From Corynebacterium glaucum (GTDB taxonomy: Bacteria > Actinomycetota > Actinomycetes > Mycobacteriales > Mycobacteriaceae), in contig NZ_CP019688.1 of assembly GCF_002287505.1 (NCBI RefSeq), positions 2,158,674 to 2,222,673 on the forward strand: a DNA stretch of 64,000 nt, given 5' to 3'. The position numbers were made by a program, and so were the translations under genes. Shown piece after piece: positions 9,212 to 19,092 of this stretch; the first letter of the stretch is position 1; each line of letters begins with the position of its first letter. The notes under the pieces were generated by a model. It was not told the DNA's origin, searched no databases, and worked only from the letters and a program-made list of their open reading frames with translations.

Positions 9212-9322
9212 GCGCCTGAACACGCCATTTCCCAACCTGAGATAGACCCCCAGCATTCGCACGGGATACTCTACGGCCCCCCGGCCAGCGGACTCCCAGA
9301 CTCCGGTGTACTACTGAAACTT

Positions 9323-11824
9323 ATGAAACTCTCAGGTATCGATGCGCAGTGGAGAACGCTTCTGCAGCAGGCCTACGACGGCCTCCCGCAAACGGATTTT
9401 CTCGTCCAGGTAGAGGAGCTCGTCCGACAGCTCTGCGACATCGACGCTGAGGATCAGGCGGCCGAGGAGCTCGCCTACCGCATGCGTCTGCACGCGATCC
9501 TCCCCCGCACAGAACTCGACCCCGCCAACGCGCTCGAGGAGTACGAGGCTCTACTCGGCATGCATGAAGCCCACCCAGAACGCTTCCCCGCGCACCCATT
9601 CGATGAGGGCAACTGGTTCCAGGACGTCACCGACTTCATGATGTGGTGGCTCGCGGAGCGCACCTCGCGACGCCACGTCGAACACCTGCTCAACCTCGCT
9701 GCGCGGGTCTTCGACGACCCGGATATGCTGCGCCACACCCAGATCAGCGCCTACGTCAACCTTGGGGAAAGCGCCAAAGCGTTGCCGCTTCTCGACGGCT
9801 ACCTGCCCTCGCCCGAAGCCGTCCACTCCGGAGAGATCCATGAAGCCGATTGGCTGCATCGCTACGACCTCGCCGCGATGGTCTACCTGCAAGAGGGCAT
9901 GCTCAAAGAGTGCGACGCAACCGTGTCCGCGATGATGGACGGCGGGTTCATTCACTCCAACCAGCCGATGGCCATGGTCGCTGAGTCCCTCCTGCCGCTG
10001 GCGGAGACCGTCGACACCGAGACCTCCGTCCAGCGCTCCCTGCTGGTCCTCGAGCACTCCTTCGCTGACCCGAAGCAGACCCGCGCGATCCTGCAGACCG
10101 CGACGTTTCTCCTTCTCGGCGGCCTGCACACCCAGGCGTTCAACCTCGTGCACTTCACCGAGCCATTCATCAAGGAGACCTCCACGGAGCTCGAGGGGCT
10201 CTACCGCTTTTTCCACTTCGCCACCGAGGAGGGCTTCGGCGAGATCGTCTCGGTCCGGTTCACCTCTCCGCGTTGGCAGCTCGAGCACGGCATCGGCACT
10301 GATCCCACTTGCGCTGCGCTGGCGAGGGATTTCTACCGCGCCGCCCACGAGCGCGCGCTGCACTTCCAAGAGGTCAACGGCGACACCGAGGCCCTAAACC
10401 GCCTCAAGCAGACGTTCCACGTCCCGCAGCTCAATCCCGAGGACTACTTCAACACGGCCGCGGATATCGTGGAGAACCTCTCTAACTCCACCCTGCGCTA
10501 CGACCCAATCCACACCCGCTACGACGATGCGCTCTATGACTTCGCTCGCGAGATGTTCCGCGAGGAAGGCGAATTCTCCCCCGGGATGGTCCCGCCCCGG
10601 GCCGCCGAAGATCCAAAGGTTGGCCCACTGTGGGAAGAACTCGTCAGTGGCGGCATGGACCACGCCCAGCGCGTGATGGGCAAACTCATCGACACCGCCG
10701 ACGAGCCCGACCTCGACCCGGAGGTTCGCACCATCATCGAGGTATTCATGCTGGCCAACGTCACCTTCCCCGGCCAGTTCCCGGGTCTCGTGGGCATGCG
10801 CGCATTGCCAATCGCTGCCAACATCGACCCCAACCGCGCCGGCGTCTTCGCCGAGCAGATTCTCGACGCCCTCCAACAGTCTGGCTACGCCACATCCACC
10901 GTCGTCCACGACCTCTTCGACTTCACCGGCGGCCTCATCAACACCAAGGCGTTGTCGCTGCCGCTCCTCGGCGACCTGACCACCCGCGCCATCCGATCAA
11001 GCCGTAGCATGGACATCCTCGCGTTCATCAACGCGGTCGAGGAAGCCATCGCCATCGACCCCGAGCAGGTCGAGGACCCAGCCACCACCCTCGCTCACTT
11101 CGGAGCACTGAAGGGGGTTCGTTTAGGCAGGCTCGGCAACCCCGCAGCAGGAGCTTTTTCGCTTATCGACGCAGCGTTGGCTTCCGAGAAGTGCGGTGAC
11201 ATGACCAATTACGTCGCCCGCTTGGCGTCTGCTGCAAACGTGTTGCTCAACGCCGAACGCTACCGCCAGGTCGAGCGTCTCTTTGAGCAAGTGAGCGAGA
11301 AGCTTGATGATCCCTCGCTCGACATCGAACCATGGGCGCAACTCGAGGGCGCCGAAGCCACCTGCCGGTTCATTGCGGTGCTGGCGGATCCGAGCTTCGC
11401 TGACCTCTGGCCGCAGGCCCGCGATAGGTTCAAAAACATCCTCGTGCAGGTGCTGCAGGAGGATGAGGATGCCCCTTCGCACCTCGACGTCATTGCGAAC
11501 ACGGTTTGTTCGCTCACTCGCGAACTCACCTGGGACCACCACCACAATGAGGCGATAGACATGTCTGCTTGGGGCTACCAGGTGTTCGCGCAGCTTGGCG
11601 ACGACCACTCGAGCTGGAAGCTGCTTGGGGAGAACGCTCTTGCGCTTGGCAACGCGGGGCGCGACGAACAGTCCGCGCTGGTCTTCGAGTCGCTGTGGCA
11701 GCGCGCACGCGAGGCAGGCGCGGTGGACCTGATGGAGTTCACCGCGATGTATCTCAGCGAGTTCGCGTCCAAGGAGGACGCGTCACCTGCTTACGCCGAC
11801 ATCCTCGAGCGGATGGGCGCCTAG
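9323..11824 (+). CDS. Large helical-repeat protein of unknown function
   Basis: An intact 833-residue frame with no signal peptide, no membrane segment and no enzyme motif I can recognise. The sequence is a chain of amphipathic helices with small/large residue alternation (for example AYVNLGESAKALPLLDGYL and AALVFESLW-like segments), which suggests a TPR-like solenoid. It is rich in Asp and Glu. Codon use matches the chromosome, so it does not look freshly acquired. It stands alone between mutY and the DUF4236 gene; about 110 bases upstream hold no clear ribosome binding site. A scaffold or protein-interaction role is only a guess. Confidence 0.8.
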   Translation: MKLSGIDAQWRTLLQQAYDGLPQTDFLVQVEELVRQLCDIDAEDQAAEELAYRMRLHAILPRTELDPANALEEYEALLGMHEAHPERFPAHPFDEGNWFQDVTDFMMWWLAERTSRRHVEHLLNLAARVFDDPDMLRHTQISAYVNLGESAKALPLLDGYLPSPEAVHSGEIHEADWLHRYDLAAMVYLQEGMLKECDATVSAMMDGGFIHSNQPMAMVAESLLPLAETVDTETSVQRSLLVLEHSFADPKQTRAILQTATFLLLGGLHTQAFNLVHFTEPFIKETSTELEGLYRFFHFATEEGFGEIVSVRFTSPRWQLEHGIGTDPTCAALARDFYRAAHERALHFQEVNGDTEALNRLKQTFHVPQLNPEDYFNTAADIVENLSNSTLRYDPIHTRYDDALYDFAREMFREEGEFSPGMVPPRAAEDPKVGPLWEELVSGGMDHAQRVMGKLIDTADEPDLDPEVRTIIEVFMLANVTFPGQFPGLVGMRALPIAANIDPNRAGVFAEQILDALQQSGYATSTVVHDLFDFTGGLINTKALSLPLLGDLTTRAIRSSRSMDILAFINAVEEAIAIDPEQVEDPATTLAHFGALKGVRLGRLGNPAAGAFSLIDAALASEKCGDMTNYVARLASAANVLLNAERYRQVERLFEQVSEKLDDPSLDIEPWAQLEGAEATCRFIAVLADPSFADLWPQARDRFKNILVQVLQEDEDAPSHLDVIANTVCSLTRELTWDHHHNEAIDMSAWGYQVFAQLGDDHSSWKLLGENALALGNAGRDEQSALVFESLWQRAREAGAVDLMEFTAMYLSEFASKEDASPAYADILERMGA
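11161..11171 (+). repeat. Copy 3 of 11-mer GCTTATCGACG
   Basis: Exact copy inside the 833-residue gene, read S-L-I-D-A. Confidence 0.9.
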
Positions 11825-11831
11825 CGTGGCG

Positions 11832-12002
11832 CTACTTCCAGCGACCGCGGTAGCTCATCCCGCCCGGCAGGTTCACCCAGACCCCGCCGCGCGAGTTGAA
11901 GGTCACCGGCCCGACCTTGGTGGACACTGACGCGCCGGTGCCGGTCTGGTTGATCCAGACGTTTTTCCCTACCTTGTGCTTTTTGCGGTACTGCAGACCC
12001 AT
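11832..12002 (-). CDS. Small DUF4236-type protein
   Basis: A 56-residue protein starting MGLQYRKKHKVGKNVWIN and containing the TKVGPVTFNSRGG stretch with two conserved glycines, the pattern of DUF4236 domains. These are basic mini-proteins of unknown function, sometimes fused to membrane segments. The gene lies 20 bases downstream of clpC on the same strand and ends eight bases from the convergent 833-residue gene. No enzyme residue can be proposed. Confidence 0.75.
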   Translation of the reverse strand: MGLQYRKKHKVGKNVWINQTGTGASVSTKVGPVTFNSRGGVWVNLPGGMSYRGRWK

Positions 12003-12022
12003 GGCCGTAGAGATTACCCGAC

Positions 12023-14743
12023 CTAGGCCGGCTCGACCGGACCGCGGCCCTCGCCGTCGGTGTCGTCATCGTCGAACTCGTCACGCTCGTCCGGGAACTC
12101 GGACGCGGTGGACGGAGCTTCCTCCAGCGACGGGTCGATCTCGCGGATCTCTTCCTCGACCTCCTCGTCGTCGAAGGTGTCAGCCGGCAGCGGGCGCGGG
12201 CGCGGTGTGAAGGTGAACTTCGCACCCTCTGCCGCGGTACCGCGTGCTTCGCGAGCCGCCTCGACATCGCCGTCCCAACCCTCGACGTCGACGGTGATGA
12301 TCTCGCCAGCACCGATCTCGCCGTAGAGGATCTTCTCGGAGAGCACGTCCTCGATCTCGCGCTGGATCGTGCGGCGCAGCGGGCGCGCACCCAGCACCGC
12401 ATCGAAGCCGCGGAGCGCCAGCAGGTTCTTCGCCTTGTCGGTGAGCTCGATACCCATATCCTGCGCAGCAAGGTTCTTGTCCACGCGGGAAATGAGCAGA
12501 TCCACCATTTCCACGATCTCTTCCTGGGTGAGCTGGCGGAAGACCACGATCTCGTCGATACGGTTCAGGAACTCGGGGCGGAAGTGCTTCTTCAGCTCGT
12601 CGTGCACCTTGTTCTTCATGCGCTCGTACTGCGCATCGGCGTCGGTAGCGGTGCTACCAGAGAAGCCGAGGCCGACAGCCTTCGAGATGTCGCCAGTACC
12701 CAAGTTCGAGGTGAAAATCAGCACCGTGTTCTTGAAGTCCACGACACGGCCCTGGCCGTCGGTGACGTGGCCCTCTTCGAGCACCTGGAGCAGGGTGTTG
12801 TAGATCTCCTTGTGCGCCTTCTCAATCTCGTCGAAAAGCACGACGGAGAACGGCTTGCGGCGCACCTTTTCGGTGAGCTGCCCGCCTTCTTCGTAGCCGA
12901 CGTATCCCGGAGGAGCACCGAAGAGACGCGACGCGGTGAAGCGGTCGTGGAACTCGCCCATATCCACCTGAATCAGCGAATCCTCGTCGCCGAACAGGAA
13001 CTCAGCGAGTGCCTTGGACAGCTCCGTCTTACCCACACCGGACGGGCCGGCGAAGATGAACGAACCGCTCGGGCGCTTCGGATCCTTCAGGCCCGCACGG
13101 GTGCGGCGGATCGAGCGGGACACAGCCTTGACAGCCTCGTCCTGGCCGATGATGCGCTTGTGAAGCTCGTCTTCCATGTTGAGCAGGCGCGAAGACTCCG
13201 ACTCGGTGAGCTTGAACACCGGGATACCGGTCCAGTGCGCGAGCACGTCAGCGATCTGGTCCTCGCCGACCTCGGCGATTTCCTCGAGATCATCGGAGCG
13301 CCACTTCTTTTCCTTCTCCGCGCGTTCTTCGCCGAGCTTGCGTTCGGTGTCGCGAAGACCAGCGGCCTTCTCGAAGTCCTGCGCGTCGATCGCAGCTTCC
13401 TTCTCCTTGCGGACCTCGGAGATGCGGTCATCCACCTCGCGCAGCTCTTCCGGAGCGGTCATGCGCTTGATGCGCATGCGGGCACCGGCCTCATCGAGGA
13501 GATCGACGGCCTTGTCCGGCAGGAATCGATCGTTGATGTAGCGATCCGAGAGGTTCGCTGCAGCCGAGAGAGCATCGTCGGTGTAGGACACACGGTGGTG
13601 TGCCTCGTAGCGGTCGCGGAGACCCTTGAGGATCGTGATGGTGTCCTCGACGGACGGCTCGTCGACCTGCACAGGCTGGAAGCGACGCTCAAGCGCGGCA
13701 TCCTTTTCGATGTGCTTGCGGTACTCGTCGAGTGTCGTCGCACCGATGGTCTGGAGTTCGCCACGAGCAAGCTTCGGCTTGAGCAGCGACGCCGCGTCGA
13801 TGGCGCCTTCTGCCGCACCGGCACCAACGAGCGTGTGGATCTCATCAATGAAGAGGATGATGTCACCGCGCTGGTTAATCTCCTTGAGCACCTTCTTGAG
13901 ACGCTCTTCAAAGTCACCGCGGTAGCGCGATCCGGCCACCAGCGAGCCGAGGTCGAGCGAGTAAACCTGCTTGTCCTTCAGGGTCTCCGGAACCTTGCCG
14001 TTAGCGATGTCCAGAGCAAGCCCCTCGACGACGGCAGTCTTACCCACACCAGGCTCACCAATTAGCACCGGGTTGTTCTTGGTACGGCGGGAGAGCACCT
14101 GCATGATGCGCTCGATTTCCCTATCGCGACCGACAACCGGGTCGAGCTTGCCCTCCTTGGCGGCTGCAGTGAGGTTGCGACCAAACTGATCGAGTACCAG
14201 CGAGTTGGAGCGCTCCCCCTGGCTGCTGCCGCCACCGCGCGGCCCCGGTCCAGCAGACGCGCCGGCCGGCTGCTGGGGCGCCTCGGGGTTCTGCCCCTCG
14301 CCACCTTCGTAACCGGAGAGCAGCTGGATAACCTGCTGACGCACACGCGGCAGGTCAGCGCCGAGCTTGATCAGCACCTGTGCCGCAACGCCTTCGCCCT
14401 CGCGGATGAGGCCGAGAAGCAGGAATTCGGTGCCAATGTACTTGTGGCCCATCTGCAGACCCTCGCGGAGGGAGAGCTCAAGAACCTTCTTAGCGCGCGG
14501 GGTAAACGGAATATGCCCGGTGACCGGCTGCGTGCCGTGGCCGATAATGTCGATGACCTCTCGACGGACATCTTCTAGGTTGATGCCCATCGACTCGAGA
14601 GCCTTGGCGGCTACACCCTCGCCCTCTTTGATCAAGCCAAGGAGGATGTGCTCGGTGCCCATGTAATTGTGGTTCAGCGCGCGAGCTTCTTCTTGGGCGA
14701 GCACGATGACGCGACGGGCCCTATCGGTAAACCTCTCAAACAT
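12023..14743 (-). CDS. clpC: ATP-dependent Clp protease ATPase subunit ClpC
   Basis: AAA+ unfoldase that feeds proteins to ClpP. The 906 residues show an N-terminal pair of Clp repeats ([20 protein letters not shown]), a Gly/Pro/Gln-rich linker, AAA domain 1 with Walker A GEPGVGKT, a coiled-coil middle (UVR-like) segment, and AAA domain 2 with Walker [10 protein letters not shown] and an arginine-finger region. An acidic C-terminal tail is typical of actinobacterial ClpC1. A ClgR-type operator lies about 130 bases upstream, which fits the known control of clpC by ClgR in corynebacteria. Confidence 0.97.
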   Translation of the reverse strand: MFERFTDRARRVIVLAQEEARALNHNYMGTEHILLGLIKEGEGVAAKALESMGINLEDVRREVIDIIGHGTQPVTGHIPFTPRAKKVLELSLREGLQMGHKYIGTEFLLLGLIREGEGVAAQVLIKLGADLPRVRQQVIQLLSGYEGGEGQNPEAPQQPAGASAGPGPRGGGSSQGERSNSLVLDQFGRNLTAAAKEGKLDPVVGRDREIERIMQVLSRRTKNNPVLIGEPGVGKTAVVEGLALDIANGKVPETLKDKQVYSLDLGSLVAGSRYRGDFEERLKKVLKEINQRGDIILFIDEIHTLVGAGAAEGAIDAASLLKPKLARGELQTIGATTLDEYRKHIEKDAALERRFQPVQVDEPSVEDTITILKGLRDRYEAHHRVSYTDDALSAAANLSDRYINDRFLPDKAVDLLDEAGARMRIKRMTAPEELREVDDRISEVRKEKEAAIDAQDFEKAAGLRDTERKLGEERAEKEKKWRSDDLEEIAEVGEDQIADVLAHWTGIPVFKLTESESSRLLNMEDELHKRIIGQDEAVKAVSRSIRRTRAGLKDPKRPSGSFIFAGPSGVGKTELSKALAEFLFGDEDSLIQVDMGEFHDRFTASRLFGAPPGYVGYEEGGQLTEKVRRKPFSVVLFDEIEKAHKEIYNTLLQVLEEGHVTDGQGRVVDFKNTVLIFTSNLGTGDISKAVGLGFSGSTATDADAQYERMKNKVHDELKKHFRPEFLNRIDEIVVFRQLTQEEIVEMVDLLISRVDKNLAAQDMGIELTDKAKNLLALRGFDAVLGARPLRRTIQREIEDVLSEKILYGEIGAGEIITVDVEGWDGDVEAAREARGTAAEGAKFTFTPRPRPLPADTFDDEEVEEEIREIDPSLEEAPSTASEFPDERDEFDDDDTDGEGRGPVEPA

Positions 14744-14874
14744 GAAGTTGACCCCTTCCTAAAACGCTATCCGCATATAGATGACACTCACCATAACGCT
14801 CGGGACCCACACGACATCCATCATCAAGCTCTCCGGAGGGAGCAGCGCGGCAAAACGGCCAGTTCAGAGGGGAA

Positions 14875-14891
14875 GTTCGCCGTTAGCGAAC
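14875..14891 (-). promoter_or_regulatory. ClgR-type operator upstream of clpC
   Basis: The perfect inverted repeat GTTCGC-N5-GCGAAC matches the published C. glutamicum ClgR site pattern (CGC and GCG half-sites five bases apart, with A/T flanks). It lies upstream of clpC, a known ClgR target. Binding is inferred, not shown. Confidence 0.65.
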
Positions 14892-14929
14892 GGGATTGCG
14901 GAACCGCTCGCCGGCCCAGTCCAGACATG

Positions 14930-14959
14930 AAAAAACCACCCGGATTAAACCGGGTGGTT
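14930..14959 (-). terminator. Rho-independent terminator of the S-layer-like gene
   Basis: AACCACCCGG / CCGGGTGGTT form a ten-pair stem with loop ATTAAA, followed by a T run when read on the minus strand. It is placed 31 bases after the stop of the gene at 14991. Confidence 0.92.
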
Positions 14960-14990
14960 AGTTCGTGCTATCCGCTTAGCGGTAACTGCC

Positions 14991-16370
14991 TTAGAACTTC
15001 GGCAGGAACTGCTGGATGTGCGGGAAAGCAACTGCGACGATGCCGCCGAGAGCCGCGAGGACACCGATGACGATCGCAGCGATGGTGGCACCGCTCAGGT
15101 CGCCCTTGTTGGACGGGGTCTTGGTCTTGTCGCCCGGCTTGGTGGTATCGCCCGGCTCCTTGGTGTCCTTGGCATCCTGCATGCCGTTGATGGCCTCGAT
15201 CAGACGATCGATGTCGGAGCCGCGCTCCTTCTCAGCAGTGTTGTCTGCGCCAGCGATGGTCGGAGCGTCGTTGCGGTACTTCTTATCCAGAAGGCGAACG
15301 CGCTGAACCGGGTTCTCCCATGCCAGACCGTCGCGGTCGGACTTGGCGTAGAACTCGAGGGAGCGAGCCTCGCCCTTCGGGTTAGCGTTGTCGAAGAGGA
15401 CCTTGCGGTACTCCTCGCGCAGGGTGGACTGCTCGTTGCCGAGGATGGTGTCGTTCTCGTACAGGTCCAGCCAGCGAACGACAAGGCCGTAGTAAGCCTG
15501 GATGGTGCGCGCCTTGCGGACGTTGGACTGAGCAACCGCGTAAGCTTCCTTGATGTCAACGATGTTGCGGTTGGTAGCTTCGTTGGTGAGGCGGATTGCC
15601 TCCTTGTACAGCGCGTTGCGGTTGTCGAAACCAGTCAGGTAGGTGTTGAGCTGGTTGGAGATAGCGGTGGTTGCGTTCAGCTCGTCGACAAGCTCCTTGT
15701 CGGTCTTGCCGTAGTTCTCCTTGATGGCGTTGTCGAGGACCTCTGCCAGCTCGATGACCTTCGGTGCAACCAGGGTGACCTGCTCGTAGTAGTCATCGTC
15801 GCCCGGCTTTGCGGTGAGGGTCCAGACATCGTTCACAGCAGTGCGAACCGGCTCCGGGGTTGCCGGGTTCTTAGCCAGCTCAACGAGGGTTGCCTTCTCG
15901 GAATCGGAGATGGTGACAGCGTCGGCGTACTTGGCCCAAGCAGCCTCGGCAGCTGCGGTCTGAGCCTCGACATCCTTCAGGGTTGCGTTGATGTCGTTGA
16001 GGGTAGCAACCGCGTTGGTAAGGAGCTTGGTTGCCTCAGCCTCGTGAGCCTCAGCCTTAGCCTGAGCCTCAGCCTCGATCGGCTGATCCTGGTACTGGGA
16101 GTAGTCAGCGGTCTTGTGAGCGTCGATCGCCGCCTTGTCGTCGTTTGCAGCCTTCTTGAGTGCGTCAGCAGCCTTGACCTGGCCAACCGGTGCAATGTTC
16201 TGCAGGTTGTCGCCGTTACCAGCCTTGGAGCCGTCAGCAACGTGCTGACCGTTGTCGGTCTGGTGGGTGGTGCCGTCCTCGGCGTAAGCCGGAACGGTCA
16301 GGCCGGACACGCCGGTTGCAACTGCGATTGCACCTGCGAGAGCTGCGGTGCGAACACGGTTCTTGAACAT
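14991..16370 (-). CDS. PS2/CspB-like S-layer protein
   Basis: Exported 459-residue surface protein. The signal peptide (MFKNRVRTAALAGAIAVATG, cleaved after AYA about residue 30) is very close to that of the C. glutamicum S-layer protein PS2. The body is Ala/Glu-rich helix, including the stretch WLDLYENDTILGNEQSTLRE, which resembles PS2. A Lys/Thr/Pro/Asp linker leads to a C-terminal hydrophobic segment (ATIAAIVIGVLAALGGIVAV) ending FPHIQQFLPKF, the type of anchor that holds PS2 in the outer lipid layer. It has its own terminator and a long upstream region. The name rests on remembered similarity, so identity to a true lattice-forming protein is not certain. Confidence 0.75.
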   Translation of the reverse strand: MFKNRVRTAALAGAIAVATGVSGLTVPAYAEDGTTHQTDNGQHVADGSKAGNGDNLQNIAPVGQVKAADALKKAANDDKAAIDAHKTADYSQYQDQPIEAEAQAKAEAHEAEATKLLTNAVATLNDINATLKDVEAQTAAAEAAWAKYADAVTISDSEKATLVELAKNPATPEPVRTAVNDVWTLTAKPGDDDYYEQVTLVAPKVIELAEVLDNAIKENYGKTDKELVDELNATTAISNQLNTYLTGFDNRNALYKEAIRLTNEATNRNIVDIKEAYAVAQSNVRKARTIQAYYGLVVRWLDLYENDTILGNEQSTLREEYRKVLFDNANPKGEARSLEFYAKSDRDGLAWENPVQRVRLLDKKYRNDAPTIAGADNTAEKERGSDIDRLIEAINGMQDAKDTKEPGDTTKPGDKTKTPSNKGDLSGATIAAIVIGVLAALGGIVAVAFPHIQQFLPKF

Positions 16371-16839
16371 GTGTGAGTACTCCTAGAGAGTAGAAGGTGT
16401 ATCTGACCCAGACGGGTTGTCTCGGCCGAAAGTTATCCGGAACAACGGGACTTGGAGATTGATTTCCTCTTAAGTCCTCAATCACCCTATCGGCTCCGTC
16501 GCTGGAAACATTACGGGCGCTTCCAAGCAACTGCAAGCTAATTCAAATCAGGTCACAAAAGATTAACGATCCGTTTACCCGCGCGGCGCGTGAACATGGC
16601 GTTTAGCTGGGATTCTAAGTAAATAGTTAATTTAGAACTCGAATTAACAACTTTCACTACAGCCCCCTACAGGTAACCCCCAAAATAGGGTAGCCAAGGC
16701 TCTGAGCTGGGCGTTTTCCGTTACTGAGAGAAAAGACAACCGCAAATCCGAGCGTTTGCGGCGTGGCATCCCGTTAACCTGAGAGTTTTTTGTAGAGAAG
16801 GCTTCGCGGACCCAGAAAGCCTTCTCCGTGACGAAAGGT
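16371..16839. other. 469-base intergenic region between ptsI end and the S-layer-like gene
   Basis: Contains the promoter and untranslated leader of the S-layer-like gene (ribosome site AGGAG 9 bases before its ATG) and an AT-rich stretch around 16611-16660 that could hold the promoter. The half nearer to ptsI holds the hairpin at 16740-16761. I see no further gene. Confidence 0.6.
16730..16761 (-). terminator. Possible terminator of ptsI
   Basis: CCGCAAA / TTTGCGG arms with an 8-base loop are followed, on the minus strand, by TTGTCTTTTC. The distance to the ptsI stop is 78 bases. The tail is T-rich but interrupted. Confidence 0.45.
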
Positions 16840-18543
16840 TTAGCTCACCAAATCGCGGATAATCGGATCCGCTAGTTCAAGAGCAGCCTCGCGTGCCTGG
16901 GACGCAGTTGGGGCCTTGATTGCCAGGTCAGCCATGTCCCGGCAAGTCTCTAGATCATGCAGGCGCAGTGTCGCCCTGACCGCGCTGACCTTGGCCGGGG
17001 CCATCGAGAGTGAGCTCACGCCCAGCCCGGCTAGAACCAAGGCAACGAGCGGGTCACCGCCAGCTTCACCGCAAACGCCAATCGGCTTTCCGTTGTGCTC
17101 CCCTCCCTGAGCCGTGGCTTGAATCATACGAAGCACGGCCGGCTGCCAGGGAGAGAGCAACCCGGCAAGCTCTCCCTGCATGCGGTCAGCCGCCATCGTG
17201 TACTGGGAAAGATCGTTGGTGCCAATGGAGGCAAAGTCGGCAACGGTGAGGATTTGCTCGGAAAGGATTGCCGCTGCAGGTGTCTCCACCATGACACCGA
17301 TTTGCGGAAGCCCATAAGAACGGGCGCGCTCCGCGAACCACTCGGTTTCTTCGATCGTGGAGACCATCGGAGCCATGACCCACAGGTCAGCTCCTTCAAC
17401 CGCCTGGTGCGCTGCGGCTAGAGCTTCCAGCTGCTGGTCGATGAGGTCGACACGCTCCATCGAAAGCCGCAAACCGCGGCGACCCAGCGCAGGATTCTCC
17501 TCTGGGCCGAGGTCGGCGAACGAAAGAGGCTTGTCGGCACCAGCATCGAGCGTGCGAACCACAACGCGGCGCTGTCCGAATGCTTGCAGCACCTTTATAT
17601 AGGTCTCGGTTTGTTCTTCCACACTTGGCGCAGCATCGCGGTCAAGAAAGAGGAACTCAGTGCGGAACAGGCCTGAGCCCTCGAGGTCGAACTTTGCAGC
17701 CTTTCGCGCGTCCTCCGCGGTACCAATGTTCGCGAGCAGCTTCACCTTGTGACCGTCGCGGGTTGCCCCCTCACCCGCAGAGTCAGCAAGCAACTCGGCG
17801 CGTCGACGCGAACGCGCCTCAAGCTCGCTGACATCGGAGGCATCCGGCGCAACGATGACCTTGCCCGTACCACCGTCGAGCGCCACCTGCGGCTGGTTCA
17901 CTACGGCCTCAGCAATGCCCTTGACCTGGACGGCAGCGGGGATGCCCAGCTGGGCAGCGAGGATCGCGGTGTGCGAGGTCGCGCCACCCGCCTCAGTGAT
18001 AATGCCTGAAACGCTTTCCGGATCGAGGGTCGCTGTCTCCGCAGGCGCGAGGTCCTCAGCGATAAGAATTGATGGTTCGGTGAGATCAGGAATGCCCGGC
18101 TCAGGAAGATTGCGGACTCGAGCAGTGGCGCGATCACGAATGTCGTAGAGATCAGTCACGCGCTCAGCCATGTACCCGCCGAGCTTTCGCAACTTCGCCG
18201 CGTAGGTTTCCACGGCATCGTGGATCGCCTTCGTGACACCGCTTCCCTTCTTGAGCTCCTTGTCAATGCCCTTGATCAGGCCCTTGTCGGTTGCCAGCGT
18301 GGCGGTTGCCTCGAGCACCGCTTTCGAGGTCTCGGAATTCGCATGTTCAGCGCGGGAACGAAGCGATGCCGCTACCCCCTCGAGAGCCTCGCGGACGCGC
18401 ACCCCGTCCGATTCGGGATCTACGGATGCCGGCTCGTGTTGATCGATACCCACCGCCGGTGTGACGAGGGCAATCGGCCCGGAAGCGGTACCAGCGGAAA
18501 CGCCGATGCCTTTAAGTTCAGTGCGCGCGGTGGACTCGGACAT
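16840..18543 (-). CDS. ptsI: Phosphoenolpyruvate-protein phosphotransferase (PTS enzyme I)
   Basis: Transfers phosphate from PEP to HPr in the sugar phosphotransferase system. The active histidine is in GGATSHTAILAAQLGIPA, and the PEP-binding barrel follows with DAGADKPL, GRRGLRLS, MVETPAA and IGTNDLSQY motifs. The start is ATG at 18543 (MSESTARTELKGIGVSAG) with AAGGA 12 bases upstream; this gives 567 residues, the usual size. The glucose permease gene is 2 kb upstream on the same strand. The gene for HPr is not in the window. Confidence 0.95.
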   Translation of the reverse strand: MSESTARTELKGIGVSAGTASGPIALVTPAVGIDQHEPASVDPESDGVRVREALEGVAASLRSRAEHANSETSKAVLEATATLATDKGLIKGIDKELKKGSGVTKAIHDAVETYAAKLRKLGGYMAERVTDLYDIRDRATARVRNLPEPGIPDLTEPSILIAEDLAPAETATLDPESVSGIITEAGGATSHTAILAAQLGIPAAVQVKGIAEAVVNQPQVALDGGTGKVIVAPDASDVSELEARSRRRAELLADSAGEGATRDGHKVKLLANIGTAEDARKAAKFDLEGSGLFRTEFLFLDRDAAPSVEEQTETYIKVLQAFGQRRVVVRTLDAGADKPLSFADLGPEENPALGRRGLRLSMERVDLIDQQLEALAAAHQAVEGADLWVMAPMVSTIEETEWFAERARSYGLPQIGVMVETPAAAILSEQILTVADFASIGTNDLSQYTMAADRMQGELAGLLSPWQPAVLRMIQATAQGGEHNGKPIGVCGEAGGDPLVALVLAGLGVSSLSMAPAKVSAVRATLRLHDLETCRDMADLAIKAPTASQAREAALELADPIIRDLVS

Positions 18544-18649
18544 GGTGATGCTCAGTTCCTTTCGGTCGCCTGTACCGCATCTGCGCGGCACCATTTAGGT
18601 GCCACGATACGCGCGCATCACCGGTAGCGCGGCGGGTCTTGGATCCGAG

Positions 18650-19033
18650 TTAGACCAAACGGATGCCGTCCTGATCCCTGTCATATCCGTCCGAGCCTTT
18701 GAGCACCATCACGAACTCTGTCAGCGACCAAATAATAAGGCCCGCGAGGACGAAAATGCCGATGAAAATAAAGTAGCCGAGCACTCCGAGGACGAAGAGC
18801 CCAAGCTTGGTGAAGCCGCGCTTCTTTTGGCCGAGGTAGAAGTTGCCCACTCCGAGAATGCCGAAGAAGAAGAACAGCAGAGCCGCGACTCGCCTACTCT
18901 TTGGGGCGGTTTGGGCCTGGGGCGGGAGGGCTGCGGAGTAGTGCGCGGCTGGTTGGCTGTAGTGGGGCTGCGGGTGAGGATTCGTGTGGATCGGGCGGTT
19001 GTGCTCAGGGTAGGCCGGCCATGGGGTGCTCAT
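18650..19033 (-). CDS. TM2-domain membrane protein
   Basis: 127 residues: a Pro/His/Gln-rich N-terminal tail, then two membrane helices (VAALLFFFFGILGVGNFYLG and GLFVLGVLGYFIFIGIFVLA) separated by a short basic turn, which is the TM2 domain pattern (family motif ending in FYLG). Start ATG at 19033 has AAAGGAG upstream. The function of TM2 proteins in bacteria is unknown; they often sit with envelope genes. Confidence 0.82.
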   Translation of the reverse strand: MSTPWPAYPEHNRPIHTNPHPQPHYSQPAAHYSAALPPQAQTAPKSRRVAALLFFFFGILGVGNFYLGQKKRGFTKLGLFVLGVLGYFIFIGIFVLAGLIIWSLTEFVMVLKGSDGYDRDQDGIRLV

Positions 19034-19092
19034 GCGAGCTCCTTTCGAAGTCACGAAATGGCTGCATGCTAACACCCCGCCTGAGTGGACGC

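Noticed and set aside
12584..14065. Long open frame of about 490 codons opposite to clpC
   Set aside because: It mirrors the clpC codons in a GC-rich gene and has a shadow-type composition (Arg, Leu, Val and His rich) with no domain; clpC itself is unmistakable.
16797..16832. GAGAAGGCTT / AAGCCTTCTC hairpin as ptsI terminator
   Set aside because: The stem is good, but no T run follows on the minus strand; the hairpin further downstream has the more terminator-like tail.
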